Shown: positions 36,865-45,193, counted from the stretch's first letter. The stretch is 60,515 nucleotides of DNA from Oscillospiraceae bacterium (GCA_017473015.1 JAFUNP010000003.1:1-60515); one strand, 5' to 3'. Notes: generated from the letters alone by a model not told the origin. Translations and numbers: made by a program.

Positions 36865-36980
36865 AAAATGCTCCTTGTAAAATATTATATATTTATATAC
36901 TCATAATAATATAGTATAGCAAATAAATGCATATTTTAAAAGAAGTTTTTGCTACAAATCAATAAATAGTTATATATTTT

Positions 36981-37232
36981 CTATGCGAATATCAGCGCCA
37001 GCACAATCAGAAAAAAACTGAACCCCAATACACTGAAAATAAATCGCTTGTCACTCAGCCATCGGGGCATTTTTCTGCGCACTTTTACCTTGCTCAGAAT
37101 ATCGCGCGCTTCCCGTCCGGTGGACTCCACATCTATTTTGTTCTGTCCCGGTTTGAGAAAAACCAGTATTCGGTCAATTCCCTCGTTCTGGGTATCTTTT
37201 ATTTCTATAACATTATGCTGCAAACCTTTCAT
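36981..37232 (-). CDS. Small tail-anchored membrane protein of unknown function
   Basis: 83 residues. The soluble part has a short beta-rich stretch (DRILVFLKPGQNKIDVEST) and a basic patch (SKVKVRRKMPRW), and the last 18 residues are one hydrophobic span. GGGAGG lies before the ATG, supporting translation. Not recognised. It is the nearest gene to the DnaA-box-like cluster and is read away from it. Confidence 0.6.
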   Translation of the reverse strand: MKGLQHNVIEIKDTQNEGIDRILVFLKPGQNKIDVESTGREARDILSKVKVRRKMPRWLSDKRFIFSVLGFSFFLIVLALIFA

Positions 37233-37315
37233 CGGTATCCTCCCTGAAATGATTTTTTATACAGAAATTGTGCTTTACCTTGTTAAAAGTAAAGCATAAA
37301 TTACACTTTGTAAAC

Positions 37316-37450
37316 TTGTGGAAAACTCAAAAATGTTGAAAACTCTGTTGAAACAGTTGAAAAATCCTTAAAAATAAGCAATTTTTTAACAGTAAAGGCC
37401 TGTTGAAAACCTATAGTTTTCAACACAATGTTGAAAACTCTGTTTAAAAC
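37316..37450. other. Cluster of DnaA-box-like TGTKGAAAAC motifs (oriC-like)
   Basis: Within 135 bp there are eight related 9-10-mers: TGTGGAAAA (37317), TGTTGAAAA (37334), TGTTGAAAC (37346), AGTTGAAAA (37355), TGTTGAAAAC (37401), its inverted copy GTTTTCAACA (37416-37425), TGTTGAAAAC (37429) and TGTTTAAAAC (37441). The DNA that follows to 37515 is very AT-rich. TGTGGAAAA is a common Firmicute DnaA-box variant; the other copies are one or two changes away. No dnaA or dnaN gene is in the window. Confidence 0.45.
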
Positions 37451-37486
37451 CTTTTGTAATAAACCATTTTGTCAATTGGTTGTTAT

Positions 37487-37517
37487 GCCAAATTTTATAT
37501 TAAAATTTTGGCTTTTT
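37487..37517. repeat. AT-rich inverted repeat with T-tail
   Basis: GCCAAATTTTA and TAAAATTTTGGC form a long imperfect palindrome followed by TTTTT. It looks like a terminator, yet no plus-strand gene precedes it. It may be part of the oriC-like region or shield the glycosylase promoter. Confidence 0.4.
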
Positions 37518-37554
37518 GAGACTTGATTTAATCAAAACACCCATACACCAACTT

Positions 37555-37583
37555 TTGCCAATAATGGTTTAATATGGTATAAT
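37555..37583 (+). promoter_or_regulatory. Promoter of the Ogg-type glycosylase gene
   Basis: TTGCCA, 17 bp, TATAAT; start about 30 bases before the ATG. Confidence 0.75.
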
Positions 37584-37615
37584 ACATACAAAATATTCAA
37601 AGAAAAGATGAAAAA

Positions 37616-38455
37616 ATGCATATGAAGCTTATAAACGACAAAAATACAGTGATTTTTGAAAATGTTTCCGGCTATGACCGGGAACGGACTTTTAACTGCG
37701 GTCAGTGCTTCCGCTGGGATGCAGCCGATGGAGGCTGGCGCGGCTTTGCCGGGGATTATCCATGTCATATACGTATGGTGGAGAACGATATGTATGTTCA
37801 GTGTCTTGTACCGGTGGAAAATATGGAGGCTTTTGGCAGTTATATGGAGCACTACCTTTCATTGGACATGGATTATGACAGCATGAAAGCACAGCTCAGC
37901 CAGGATGAAACCATGAAAAAAGCCATAGAGTTTTCACCGGGTATCCGAGTACTGACACAGCCCTTTTTTGAAACGCTGATAACATTTATTATCAGCCGGA
38001 ACAACAACATTCCCCGTATCAAGAAAATAGTGGATGCCATGGCACAGACCTATGGTACACCGGTGGGTGATATGTATGCTTTCCCTACACCGCAGCAGCT
38101 GGCAGATGTTACCATAGAACAGTACAATGAGCTGCGCATGGGTTTTCGTTCAAAATATGTGTATGACGCGGTACAGAAAGTTCTGTCCGGCCGGGTCAGC
38201 GAAGAAAAGGTGAAAAGTATGGATTACGCCGATGCACAAAAGCATCTGATGCAGGTAAAGGGAGTAGGGCCTAAAGTAGCTGACTGTGTGCTGTTGTTTT
38301 CATGTGAAAAATGGGAAAGCTTTCCAAAGGATGTATGGATAAACCGTGCCATGGAACAGCTGTTTCCACGGGGTCTGCCGGACTGTGCTCAGGGGCTGGA
38401 GGGCATAGCCCAGCAATATATTTTCCACTATGCCAGATTTAACCTTGAAAAATAG
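37616..38455 (+). CDS. ogg: 8-oxoguanine DNA glycosylase/AP lyase (OGG1-type)
   Basis: 279 residues. The N-terminal domain has FNCGQCFRWD, the middle LTQPFFETLITFIISRNNNIPRIKKIV, and the helix-hairpin-helix is MQVKGVGPKVADCVLLF with the catalytic Lys, followed by FPKDVWINRAM with the catalytic Asp. This is the eukaryotic-like OGG1 form also found in clostridia. It removes 8-oxoguanine from DNA. The start could be this ATG or the one six bases on; both have only weak ribosome sites. Confidence 0.92.
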   Translation: MHMKLINDKNTVIFENVSGYDRERTFNCGQCFRWDAADGGWRGFAGDYPCHIRMVENDMYVQCLVPVENMEAFGSYMEHYLSLDMDYDSMKAQLSQDETMKKAIEFSPGIRVLTQPFFETLITFIISRNNNIPRIKKIVDAMAQTYGTPVGDMYAFPTPQQLADVTIEQYNELRMGFRSKYVYDAVQKVLSGRVSEEKVKSMDYADAQKHLMQVKGVGPKVADCVLLFSCEKWESFPKDVWINRAMEQLFPRGLPDCAQGLEGIAQQYIFHYARFNLEK

Positions 38456-38469
38456 TGCAAAAAGATATA

Positions 38470-38478
38470 TGATATAAT
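38470..38478 (+). promoter_or_regulatory. Extended -10 promoter of fba
   Basis: TGATATAAT, with no clear -35 at 17 bp; TTGAAA lies 22 bp upstream. Confidence 0.45.
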
Positions 38479-38521
38479 ATAGGCAAAGATTAAACAATTC
38501 ACATATAAAGGAGATATAGAC

Positions 38522-39385
38522 ATGCTTGTTAATGCAAGAGATATGCTTGTAAAAGCAAAAAATGAAGGTTACGCAGTAGGCCAGTTCAACATCAACAACC
38601 TTGAATGGACAAAAGCAGTACTGCTGACAGCACAGGAATGCAACAGCCCTGTTATTCTGGGTGTTTCCGAAGGTGCCGGCAAATATATGACAGGCTACAA
38701 AACAGTTGCAGCTATGGTAAAAGCAATGGTTGAAGAACTGAACATCACAGTTCCTGTTGCTCTCCATCTGGACCACGGCAGCTATGAAGGCGCTAAAAAA
38801 TGTATTGAAGCAGGCTTCACATCTGTTATGTTTGACGGCAGTCACTACGGTATTGAAGAAAACGTAGCAAAAACAAAAGAAATCGTAGAGCTGGCTCATT
38901 CACTGGGTATTTCCGTTGAAGCTGAAGTAGGCTCTATCGGCGGTGAAGAAGACGGTGTTACAGGTAAAGGTGAAGTTGCAGACGCACAGGAATGCGCAAT
39001 GATTGCTGCTCTGGGTATTGACTTCCTGGCTGCAGGTATTGGCAACATTCACGGCAAATATCCTGCAAACTGGCAGGGTCTGGACTTCGAAGCTCTGGAA
39101 AAAATCAAAAACGCTACAGAAGGCATGCCACTGGTTCTCCACGGCGGTACAGGCATTCCAGCCGATATGATTAAAAAATCTATCTCACTGGGCGTTGCAA
39201 AAATCAATGTAAACACAGAATGTCAGCTGTCCTTTGCTGCAGCCACAAGAGAATATATCGAAGCAGGCAAAGACCAGCAGGGTAAAGGCTATGACCCAAG
39301 AAAACTTCTGCTGCCAGGTTTTGAAGCTATCAAAGCAACAGTAAAAGAAAAAATGGAACTGTTTGGTTCTGTAAACAAAGCTTAA
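38522..39385 (+). CDS. fba: Class II fructose-1,6-bisphosphate aldolase
   Basis: 287 residues. GQFNINNLEW, the zinc His pair in LHLDHGSYE, DGSHYGIEEN, EAEVGSIGGEEDG, GNIHGKYP and LHGGTGIP are all present and in order. It cleaves fructose-1,6-bisphosphate in glycolysis and reverses this in gluconeogenesis. AAAGGAG stands eight bases before the ATG. Codon use is strongly biased, as for a highly expressed gene. It ends in a strong terminator and is followed by fbp, so opposing steps of the pathway sit together. Confidence 0.96.
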   Translation: MLVNARDMLVKAKNEGYAVGQFNINNLEWTKAVLLTAQECNSPVILGVSEGAGKYMTGYKTVAAMVKAMVEELNITVPVALHLDHGSYEGAKKCIEAGFTSVMFDGSHYGIEENVAKTKEIVELAHSLGISVEAEVGSIGGEEDGVTGKGEVADAQECAMIAALGIDFLAAGIGNIHGKYPANWQGLDFEALEKIKNATEGMPLVLHGGTGIPADMIKKSISLGVAKINVNTECQLSFAAATREYIEAGKDQQGKGYDPRKLLLPGFEAIKATVKEKMELFGSVNKA

Positions 39386-39400
39386 TAAGTTTTACAAATA

Positions 39401-39427
39401 AAAAAGCAGGTTTATCCTGCTTTTTTT
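39401..39427 (+). terminator. Terminator of fba
   Basis: AAAAAGCAGG/CCTGCTTTTTTT with a TTTAT loop. Confidence 0.92.
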
Positions 39428-39490
39428 GTGTATGAAATATTTGCTTGAAATGTATTTTTGTTTTAATTTGCCGGTCAATATGGATAATAG

Positions 39491-39519
39491 TTGTAAAATA
39501 ATGGCTGCTATGGTACAAT
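39491..39519 (+). promoter_or_regulatory. Promoter of fbp
   Basis: TTGTAA, 17 bp, TACAAT. Confidence 0.6.
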
Positions 39520-39577
39520 AAAATATATATGAAATAATTGCGTTTATACCGCAATCCTTTACAAAAAGGGGCACACT

Positions 39578-41545
39578 ATGGAACAGAAAAGAATAGAAGA
39601 AAACAAAAAATACCTGTCACTGCTGGCAAAGGAGTATCCTACAATACAGCGTGCATCCAGTGAAATTATCTCTCTGGAAGCCCAGCTGAAACTGCCTAAG
39701 GGTACAGAAATGTACATGTCTGACCTGCATGGGGAGGACCGGGCTTTTACTCATATGCTGAACAATGCTTCCGGCGTTATCAGGGAAAAAATTGATGTGG
39801 CGCTGGCCGGCATCACTACCCCCGAAGAAAACGCTGTATATGCCAGCCTGATTTATTATCCGGCACGGAAGCTGGCTGAAATCAAACAGGAAACCCGGGA
39901 TATGAATTCCTGGTACCGTGTCACACTCTATCGCCTGATAGATGTATGCCGTCATGTCTCCAGTAAAAATACCCGCCGGTGGGTGCGTAAAGCCATTCCC
40001 CGGGGCTATGAGTTTATCATTGACGAACTGCTCCATGCTCATTTTGAAGACCATAACAAAGAAGCATATTACAATCAGTTTATTTCCGCTATTATTGATA
40101 CCGGGACTGCCGATGAATTTATCGAAGCCATCAGCATGGTTATAAAAAGACTGGCGGTGCATAAACTGCATATTGTGGGGGATATTTTTGACCGCGGACG
40201 GCGTCCGGATATTATTCTGGACAAACTGATGGCTCATCATTCTGTGGATATACAGTGGGGCAATCACGATGTTCTGTGGCTGTGCGGTGCCACCGGCTCA
40301 CCTCTGGGGGTAGCCAGTGTTATCAGAATATGTGCCGCCTACAACAATCTGGAAGCACTGGAAGAAGGCTATGGCATAAACCTGCGACCACTGGCTATAT
40401 TTGCACAGAATACATATGGCAGCTGCCCTGTTTTCAAACCCAGAAAAGCTCTGGGATACAACAATGATGATGAGGCTTTGGTTGCAAAAATGCACAAGGC
40501 TATTTCCATTATTATGTACAAGCTGGAATGCCAGGTTATCACCCGCAATCCTAATTTTGAAATGAACGACCGCCGCATGATGCAGATGGTTAATTTCAAA
40601 AAAGGCACCATAACCATAGATGGCAAGGATTATAAGCTGAAAGACCCTGATTTTCCTACAGTTGACCCGGACAATCCGGCTAAGCTGTCCCAGGGCGAAA
40701 TAGATGTTATCCAGAAACTGTGTCAGAGCTTTGTGGAAAGTGAAAAGCTGCAGCAGCACGCCCGTTTCCTTTATTCCCACGGCTCCTGTTACAAGGTGGA
40801 AAACGGTATCCTGATGTACCATGGCGTTATCCCTCTCAATGAGGACGGCTCTTTCCGTACAGTGCGTTTCGGCGGACGAGGCTACAGCGGCAAGGCGCTG
40901 ATGGATTATGTGGACTATATGTGCCGTGTGGCCTATTTCGGAGACAAGGGCAGCCTCATGCGCCGTCTGGGCCAGGATATTCTGTGGTATCTGTGGTGCG
41001 GTAAAAACAGCCCTATGTTCGGCCGCAGCAAGATGACCACCTTTGAAAATGTATACCTGGAAGAAAAAGAACTGAAGGTAGAGGGCAAAGACCCTTACTA
41101 CATGTTCCAGGAGGACAGCACTGTGGCTGATGCAATTCTGGCGGAATTCGGTCTGAAAGGCTCCAAATGCCGCATTATCAACGGTCATGTGCCGGTAAAG
41201 GTAAAGTCCGGCGAAGACCCTCTGAAGGCAGGCGGCAAAATCATTGTTATCGACGGCGGTTTCAGCCGTGCATATCACGACAAAACAGGTATTGCAGGCT
41301 ATACCATGGTTTATTCTTCCCGCGGTGTTTCACTGCGTGCTCATCAGCCATTCACCAGTCTGCAGGATGTGGTCTACAACAACCGAGACATTGAAAGCAA
41401 GGTAAATGTTTTTGAAACAATGAAAAACCGTATGCTGGTGGAAGATACTGACCAGGGCCGGGAAATCCGTGCCATGATTGATGACCTGAAACTGCTTATA
41501 CAGGCCTATACCCAGGGTATAATAAAGCAAAGAAATGATATATAA
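39578..41545 (+). CDS. fbp: Fructose-1,6-bisphosphatase class 3
   Basis: 655 residues, the normal size of the Firmicute class 3 enzyme (B. subtilis Fbp type). The metallophosphoesterase core shows MYMSDLHGEDRAF, HIVGDIFDRGRRPD, WGNHDVLW, and later INGHVPVK and VIDGGFSRAYH. It hydrolyses fructose-1,6-bisphosphate in gluconeogenesis. AAAAAGGGG precedes the ATG. There is no clear terminator; the next gene has its own promoter. Confidence 0.96.
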   Translation: MEQKRIEENKKYLSLLAKEYPTIQRASSEIISLEAQLKLPKGTEMYMSDLHGEDRAFTHMLNNASGVIREKIDVALAGITTPEENAVYASLIYYPARKLAEIKQETRDMNSWYRVTLYRLIDVCRHVSSKNTRRWVRKAIPRGYEFIIDELLHAHFEDHNKEAYYNQFISAIIDTGTADEFIEAISMVIKRLAVHKLHIVGDIFDRGRRPDIILDKLMAHHSVDIQWGNHDVLWLCGATGSPLGVASVIRICAAYNNLEALEEGYGINLRPLAIFAQNTYGSCPVFKPRKALGYNNDDEALVAKMHKAISIIMYKLECQVITRNPNFEMNDRRMMQMVNFKKGTITIDGKDYKLKDPDFPTVDPDNPAKLSQGEIDVIQKLCQSFVESEKLQQHARFLYSHGSCYKVENGILMYHGVIPLNEDGSFRTVRFGGRGYSGKALMDYVDYMCRVAYFGDKGSLMRRLGQDILWYLWCGKNSPMFGRSKMTTFENVYLEEKELKVEGKDPYYMFQEDSTVADAILAEFGLKGSKCRIINGHVPVKVKSGEDPLKAGGKIIVIDGGFSRAYHDKTGIAGYTMVYSSRGVSLRAHQPFTSLQDVVYNNRDIESKVNVFETMKNRMLVEDTDQGREIRAMIDDLKLLIQAYTQGIIKQRNDI

Positions 41546-41560
41546 TTGATTGTTTATTTG

Positions 41561-41589
41561 TTGACTTATTCACCAAATAAAGTTAAAAT
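41561..41589 (+). promoter_or_regulatory. Promoter of the ribokinase gene
   Basis: TTGACT, 17 bp, TAAAAT. Confidence 0.55.
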
Positions 41590-41617
41590 TATAATTAATA
41601 AAATATGTAAAAATACA

Positions 41618-41638
41618 AAAGCTATTTAAAATAGCTTT
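41618..41638 (+). promoter_or_regulatory. Perfect inverted repeat just upstream of the ribokinase ribosome site
   Basis: AAAGCTATTT and AAATAGCTTT around a single A, ending four bases before AGGAG. It lies inside the predicted transcript leader, so it is either an operator or an RNA hairpin close to the ribosome site. Confidence 0.5.
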
Positions 41639-41654
41639 AGTCAGGAGCTTAATT

Positions 41655-42551
41655 ATGAAAATTTTGGTTTTTGGTTCTCTCAATATTGACCGCAGATATA
41701 CAGTTGACCATTTTGTAATGCCGGGCGAAACTCTCAGCTCCCAGGCACTGGGCACTTTCTCAGGCGGCAAAGGTCTGAACCAGGCTATCGCCTGTAAAAA
41801 AGCCGGCAGTGATGTTTATATGGCTGGTAAAATCGGCACAGACGGCGCATTCCTGCTGGGCGAACTGAAAGATGCTGATGTTGTGACAAAACATGTATTC
41901 ATTGACGAAGACGAATTTTCCGGTCACGCTATTATTCAGGTGGACAAAAACGGTCAGAACTGCATCATTCTTTACGGCGGTACAAACAGAACTATCACAC
42001 AGGCGGAAGTTGATGAAGTACTGGCAGACTTTGAAGCAGGGGATATCCTGCTGTTGCAGAACGAAATCAATGCTATGGACTATATCATTGACAAAGCAAG
42101 CGAAAAAGGCATGCTGATTGCGCTCAATCCATCACCAATGGATGATGAACTGCTTAAATGTGACCTGTCAAAAGTAACATACTTCATCATGAACGAAATC
42201 GAAGCAGCAGCTATCGCAGGCAGTGAAGACCCTGACAAAGCTATCGAAGTTCTCCATGAAAAATATCCACATTCCAAAATTGTGGTTACATTGGGAGGCG
42301 ACGGTTCCAAATACTTTGACGGCGAAAGAACATATCAGCACGGTATTTACAGCGTAAAAGCAGTAGATACAACAGCTGCAGGCGACACATTCACAGGTTA
42401 CTTCCTCAATGGTATCCTGGAAGGTATGCAGCCACTGGAAATTATGTCCATGGCAGCCAAAGCATCAGCTATCGCTGTTTCCCGTCCTGGCGCAGCAGAC
42501 TCTATCCCTACAAAGGATGAAGTAATGGCCACAGCGCTGGAACTGAAATAA
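41655..42551 (+). CDS. rbsK: Ribokinase-like PfkB-family sugar kinase
   Basis: 298 residues. FGSLNIDRRYTVDHFVMPGETL and FSGGKGLNQAIACKKAG are the N-terminal PfkB signature; KIGTDGAFLL, NPSPMDD and VDTTAAGDTFTGYF follow, the last holding the catalytic Asp. Family members phosphorylate ribose or a related sugar. No ribose transporter is adjacent, so the substrate could be a different pentose or a nucleoside. GTCAGGAG is the ribosome site. Confidence 0.88.
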   Translation: MKILVFGSLNIDRRYTVDHFVMPGETLSSQALGTFSGGKGLNQAIACKKAGSDVYMAGKIGTDGAFLLGELKDADVVTKHVFIDEDEFSGHAIIQVDKNGQNCIILYGGTNRTITQAEVDEVLADFEAGDILLLQNEINAMDYIIDKASEKGMLIALNPSPMDDELLKCDLSKVTYFIMNEIEAAAIAGSEDPDKAIEVLHEKYPHSKIVVTLGGDGSKYFDGERTYQHGIYSVKAVDTTAAGDTFTGYFLNGILEGMQPLEIMSMAAKASAIAVSRPGAADSIPTKDEVMATALELK

Positions 42552-42564
42552 TTCTGAAAAAACT

Positions 42565-42590
42565 GAAAGGCACCCATCCGGGTGCCTTTT
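42565..42590. terminator. Terminator between convergent rbsK and the membrane protein gene
   Basis: AAAGGCACCC/GGGTGCCTTT with an ATCC loop and a T-run on the plus strand. Confidence 0.9.
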
Positions 42591-42591
42591 A

Positions 42592-43107
42592 TCATATATT
42601 CACTTTGTCAGGATAGGCTGTATATACAGTTATCTTTTCCACATAACTGCATTCTCCGTTGGTGTAATAGGTTTTGTTTTCAAACATGGATTTTATTATA
42701 TCATACACAGATGCACCGTCGATGTATGCATTGGTATTTATCCACAATTCATGGGTAACCTTTTCTTCATTCTCCCAATAGGCGGACTGATACACCCGTG
42801 GCTGATAGCCGCGGTATTCTATTTCCACCAGTACATATTCTGTCCGGTCTTTGTCATACATCACCTCGGTCTGTGGTGCATAATCACCAAAATGACCATA
42901 TTTGTATCTGTGGTCGATTTCCAGCCGGTCCACTTCATCCATGTCTACAGTCCTTTCATATCTTGCAGTCTGCAGCGGTCTGTCCAGCAGGTCGGTGCGG
43001 ATTTCACTTATCTTCCAGTCACGAAGCTCCAGCAGAGTTATACCTATACCAAATCCTATCAGCGCTGCTCCCGTAAACAGTGATATTATCATCTTTTTCA
43101 TATCCAC
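42592..43107 (-). CDS. Membrane-anchored protein with an ectodomain related to that at 45.3-46.1 kb
   Basis: 171 residues from GTG 43107, five bases after AAAGGAG; the ATG at 43101 is an alternative. One N-terminal hydrophobic span (MIISLFTGAALIGFGIGITLL) is followed by an extracytoplasmic domain. The domain includes EYVLVEIEYRGYQ, ELWINTNAY and YVEKITVYTAYPDKV near the C-terminus. The last three elements align with the ectodomain of the protein at 45325-46098. The family is not recognised. It lies downstream of a DUF1700 gene on the same strand. Confidence 0.65.
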   Translation of the reverse strand: MDMKKMIISLFTGAALIGFGIGITLLELRDWKISEIRTDLLDRPLQTARYERTVDMDEVDRLEIDHRYKYGHFGDYAPQTEVMYDKDRTEYVLVEIEYRGYQPRVYQSAYWENEEKVTHELWINTNAYIDGASVYDIIKSMFENKTYYTNGECSYVEKITVYTAYPDKVNI

Positions 43108-43165
43108 TTTGACTCCTTTACCAGATATACCACGGCGGCAAAGGTGCATATCCGCGCGGACAGTA

Positions 43166-43903
43166 TCACCATTCTTCGCATCTTTTTTTACCTCCTGTCA
43201 GAATATTACCCAGCCATGCTGTGAAAGCTATTCCCATAACACAGCAGCCGATACCGGCGATACACACACCCATAAAGCCTATTCCGCTGAAAATGTACAG
43301 CGTCAGAGCAGTTATTGTACATGTAATGCCTGCCACTGTAATAAGCATACAGGGTATCCATACAATACAGAACAAAAGCAGATTTACAAAGCCAAAGGTA
43401 ACATCGGCGGTAAAGGAAAACAGTCTTGAAAATATATTTGTGGTTTTTCCAGCTGCTTTTTTGGCCGCTGCTGCTGTGTTTTCTGTAACTTTCTGTACAG
43501 TACCGGCAACTGTTGTTTTGTGGTCAGCTTTCTCCATTGTACTGTCGGCGGCTTCTGGTCTGTGGGGGATATTAATCCTGCCTGCCTTATCTTTCAGCTT
43601 CTCCAGTATGCCGGCCTTTTTACCATCGCCCGGCTTTTCGGCTGTTTCTGGAACGGATTCTTCGGTGTCTCCGTATTTTTCTTCCGGCGAAATTCTGGCG
43701 GTATCTATATGATGCCGTGCCAGTATTACATCTGCCAGCCGGTCTATATCTCCCAGAGCGGTTATAGCGTCGGCTTCGTTTATGCCGTCTGCCACGGCGG
43801 TGTTTATATCAGATATATATTTATTTATTATCCGGTGGCGCTCACTTTCTGTCAGCATATACAGCCTGCTGTTCAGTTTGTTGGCCAGTTCAAATCTTGT
43901 CAT
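43166..43903 (-). CDS. DUF1700 (HAAS-domain) membrane protein
   Basis: 245 residues from ATG 43903, eight bases after AGGAGG; the longer frame is rejected. The N-terminal 70 residues are the HAAS-type helical domain (MTRFELANKLNSRLYMLTESERHRIINKY, split by family around LTESER, then DINTAVADGINEADAITALGD). A Lys/Ala/Thr-rich linker follows, then about four membrane spans from residue 155. HAAS proteins usually pair with a PadR regulator and envelope-stress proteins; none is adjacent here. It is co-transcribed with the 42.6-kb gene. Confidence 0.75.
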   Translation of the reverse strand: MTRFELANKLNSRLYMLTESERHRIINKYISDINTAVADGINEADAITALGDIDRLADVILARHHIDTARISPEEKYGDTEESVPETAEKPGDGKKAGILEKLKDKAGRINIPHRPEAADSTMEKADHKTTVAGTVQKVTENTAAAAKKAAGKTTNIFSRLFSFTADVTFGFVNLLLFCIVWIPCMLITVAGITCTITALTLYIFSGIGFMGVCIAGIGCCVMGIAFTAWLGNILTGGKKRCEEW

Positions 43904-44035
43904 TTCTTCATCCTCCTTTGCCACACATCTTATCACTGGAATTTTGATTTCTCAATACGGTTAATCAAATCTTAAGAATTGTTAATTGAAAGATAATAAA
44001 TCTGACCTGAATGCCATAATATGCCAAAAAATTTG

Positions 44036-44064
44036 TTGACAAGGAAAGATTAATATTATATAAT
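44036..44064 (+). promoter_or_regulatory. Consensus promoter of the tRNA gene
   Basis: TTGACA, 17 bp, TATAAT, both hexamers perfect, about 22 bases before the tRNA 5' end. Confidence 0.9.
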
Positions 44065-44085
44065 ATTTAAGCATAATTTAGCTAA

Positions 44086-44162
44086 GGACCTTTAGCTCAG
44101 TTGGTTAGAGCATCCGGCTCATAACCGGACGGTCCACGGTTCGAGTCCGTGAAGGTCCACCA
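44086..44162 (+). tRNA. tRNA with CAT anticodon, probably tRNA-Ile2 (k2C-modified)
   Basis: 77 bases including an encoded CCA. The acceptor stem GGACCTT/AAGGTCC is perfect, the D-arm is GCTC..GAGC, the anticodon stem CCGG/CCGG holds the loop CTCATAA, and the T-loop is TTCGAGT. The G1-C72 pair rules out initiator tRNA. The C4-G69 and C5-G68 pairs are determinants used by TilS on isoleucine tRNA, and the sequence resembles Ile2 tRNAs of other Gram-positives. Software may label it tRNA-Met. Confidence 0.9.
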
Positions 44163-44570
44163 AAGAAAGTGACTATCCAATCGGGTAGTCACTTTTAATT
44201 TTCTACAGAGACATAATGGGACTCTCACTGCGTTCTCGTCTGCGACTCGCACAGTTTCACTGTGCTCCCGTGCATGAGTTCCACCATCGGAAAATCTATC
44301 GCCACAGGCTCATATTTTCCGGGTGTCACACACGTGAAGGTCCACCAAAAGAAGTGACTATCCAATCGGGTAGTCACTTTTAATTTTGTACGGAAACATA
44401 ATGGGACTCTCACGGCGTTCTCGTCTGCGACTCGCACAGTTTCACTGTGCTCCCGTGCATGAGTTCCACCATCGGAAAATCTATCGCCACAGGCTCATAT
44501 TTTCCGGGTGTCACACACGTGAAGGTCCACCAAAGAAAGTGACTATCCAATCGGGTAGTCGCTTTTGTCT
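44148..44570 (+). repeat. 185-bp tandem array carrying copies of the tRNA 3' end and its terminator
   Basis: The 15-mer CGTGAAGGTCCACCA occurs at 44148 (in the tRNA), 44333 and 44518, exactly 185 bp apart. Each copy is followed by the same hairpin. Between them are two nearly identical spacers of about 140 bp containing GCACAGT/ACTGTGC and CTCACTGCGTTC-type text. The spacers contain no integrase or credible coding frame. Confidence 0.9.
44165..44198 (+). terminator. Terminator of the tRNA gene (first of three copies)
   Basis: AAAGTGACTATCC/GGGTAGTCACTTTT with an AATC loop. The same hairpin recurs at about 44351-44383 and, slightly altered, at about 44535-44567. Confidence 0.85.
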
Positions 44571-44582
44571 TTTTATAAAAAT

Positions 44583-44608
44583 TAAAACCCGGCACTTGCC
44601 GGGTTTTG
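44583..44608 (-). terminator. Terminator of the TetR gene
   Basis: AAAACCCGGC/GCCGGGTTTT with an ACTT loop, bidirectional. Confidence 0.9.
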
Positions 44609-45193
44609 CTATTTCTTTATACCGTTTATAAATGCTGTTATTGTCTTGTGTGCAATGTCTGCTGCATCCACTGATGCGTTCAGGTTGTTATAGTTCAGCA
44701 CACAGCCGTGGCTTACTGATTTGGCCATCATTACAATATCATGCCGTGTGAATCCATCTTTTATTTCTCCGTCATCGATGCATTTCTGTGCAACACCATA
44801 AAACACTTTTCCCAGATACAGCTGTGAAAAATCATCAACTGTCAGGGTATCGTTGTTGTCAAAGTCAATAAACTTTTTGGCGTAGTCCAGACCACGGCGC
44901 AGCATTCTTTGTACAAATGCAATACATATATCATACAGCATCTCTGTACCGCTGCCGGACAGCCCTGGAACAACATCATTTTTATAAAAATTTTCCATGT
45001 AGTCCAGCAATCTGCGCATCAGGTCTGATTTTGTGGGATAGTAATGATAAAATGTGCCTGTGGATATATTCGCCATTCGGCATATTTTTCTTATTGAAAG
45101 CCCATCCAGTCCTTCTGCAGCCAGTATTTCCACAGCGGAGTTATAGATGTCCTGCAACACTTTTTCGTCGTCTAATTCCTTATGTCGTGCCAA
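44609..45193 (-). CDS. TetR/AcrR-family transcriptional regulator
   Basis: 194 residues. The N-terminal DNA-binding domain has ILAAEGLDGLSIRKICRMANISTGTFYHYYPTKSDLMRRLL, the classic TetR helix-turn-helix (shown here by LSIRKI, ISTGTFYHYY and KSDLM). The remaining helical domain binds an unknown ligand. AAGGAG precedes the ATG. A minus-strand TTGCCT, 17 bp, TATATA promoter overlaps the region used by the divergent membrane protein gene, its likely target. Confidence 0.88.
   Translation of the reverse strand: MARHKELDDEKVLQDIYNSAVEILAAEGLDGLSIRKICRMANISTGTFYHYYPTKSDLMRRLLDYMENFYKNDVVPGLSGSGTEMLYDICIAFVQRMLRRGLDYAKKFIDFDNNDTLTVDDFSQLYLGKVFYGVAQKCIDDGEIKDGFTRHDIVMMAKSVSHGCVLNYNNLNASVDAADIAHKTITAFINGIKK

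Noticed and set aside
37487-37517. Terminator for a plus-strand gene
   Set aside because: No plus-strand gene lies upstream for several kilobases, so it is kept only as an inverted repeat.
44148-44570. CRISPR-like or prophage attachment interpretation of the array
   Set aside because: The period is 185 bp with only three tRNA-end copies, spacers are identical rather than unique, and no cas, integrase or phage genes are present.
44225-44631. Two related 60-80 codon frames in the tRNA-linked array
   Set aside because: They arise because the DNA itself is repeated; no ribosome sites, and the frames read through the terminator hairpins.
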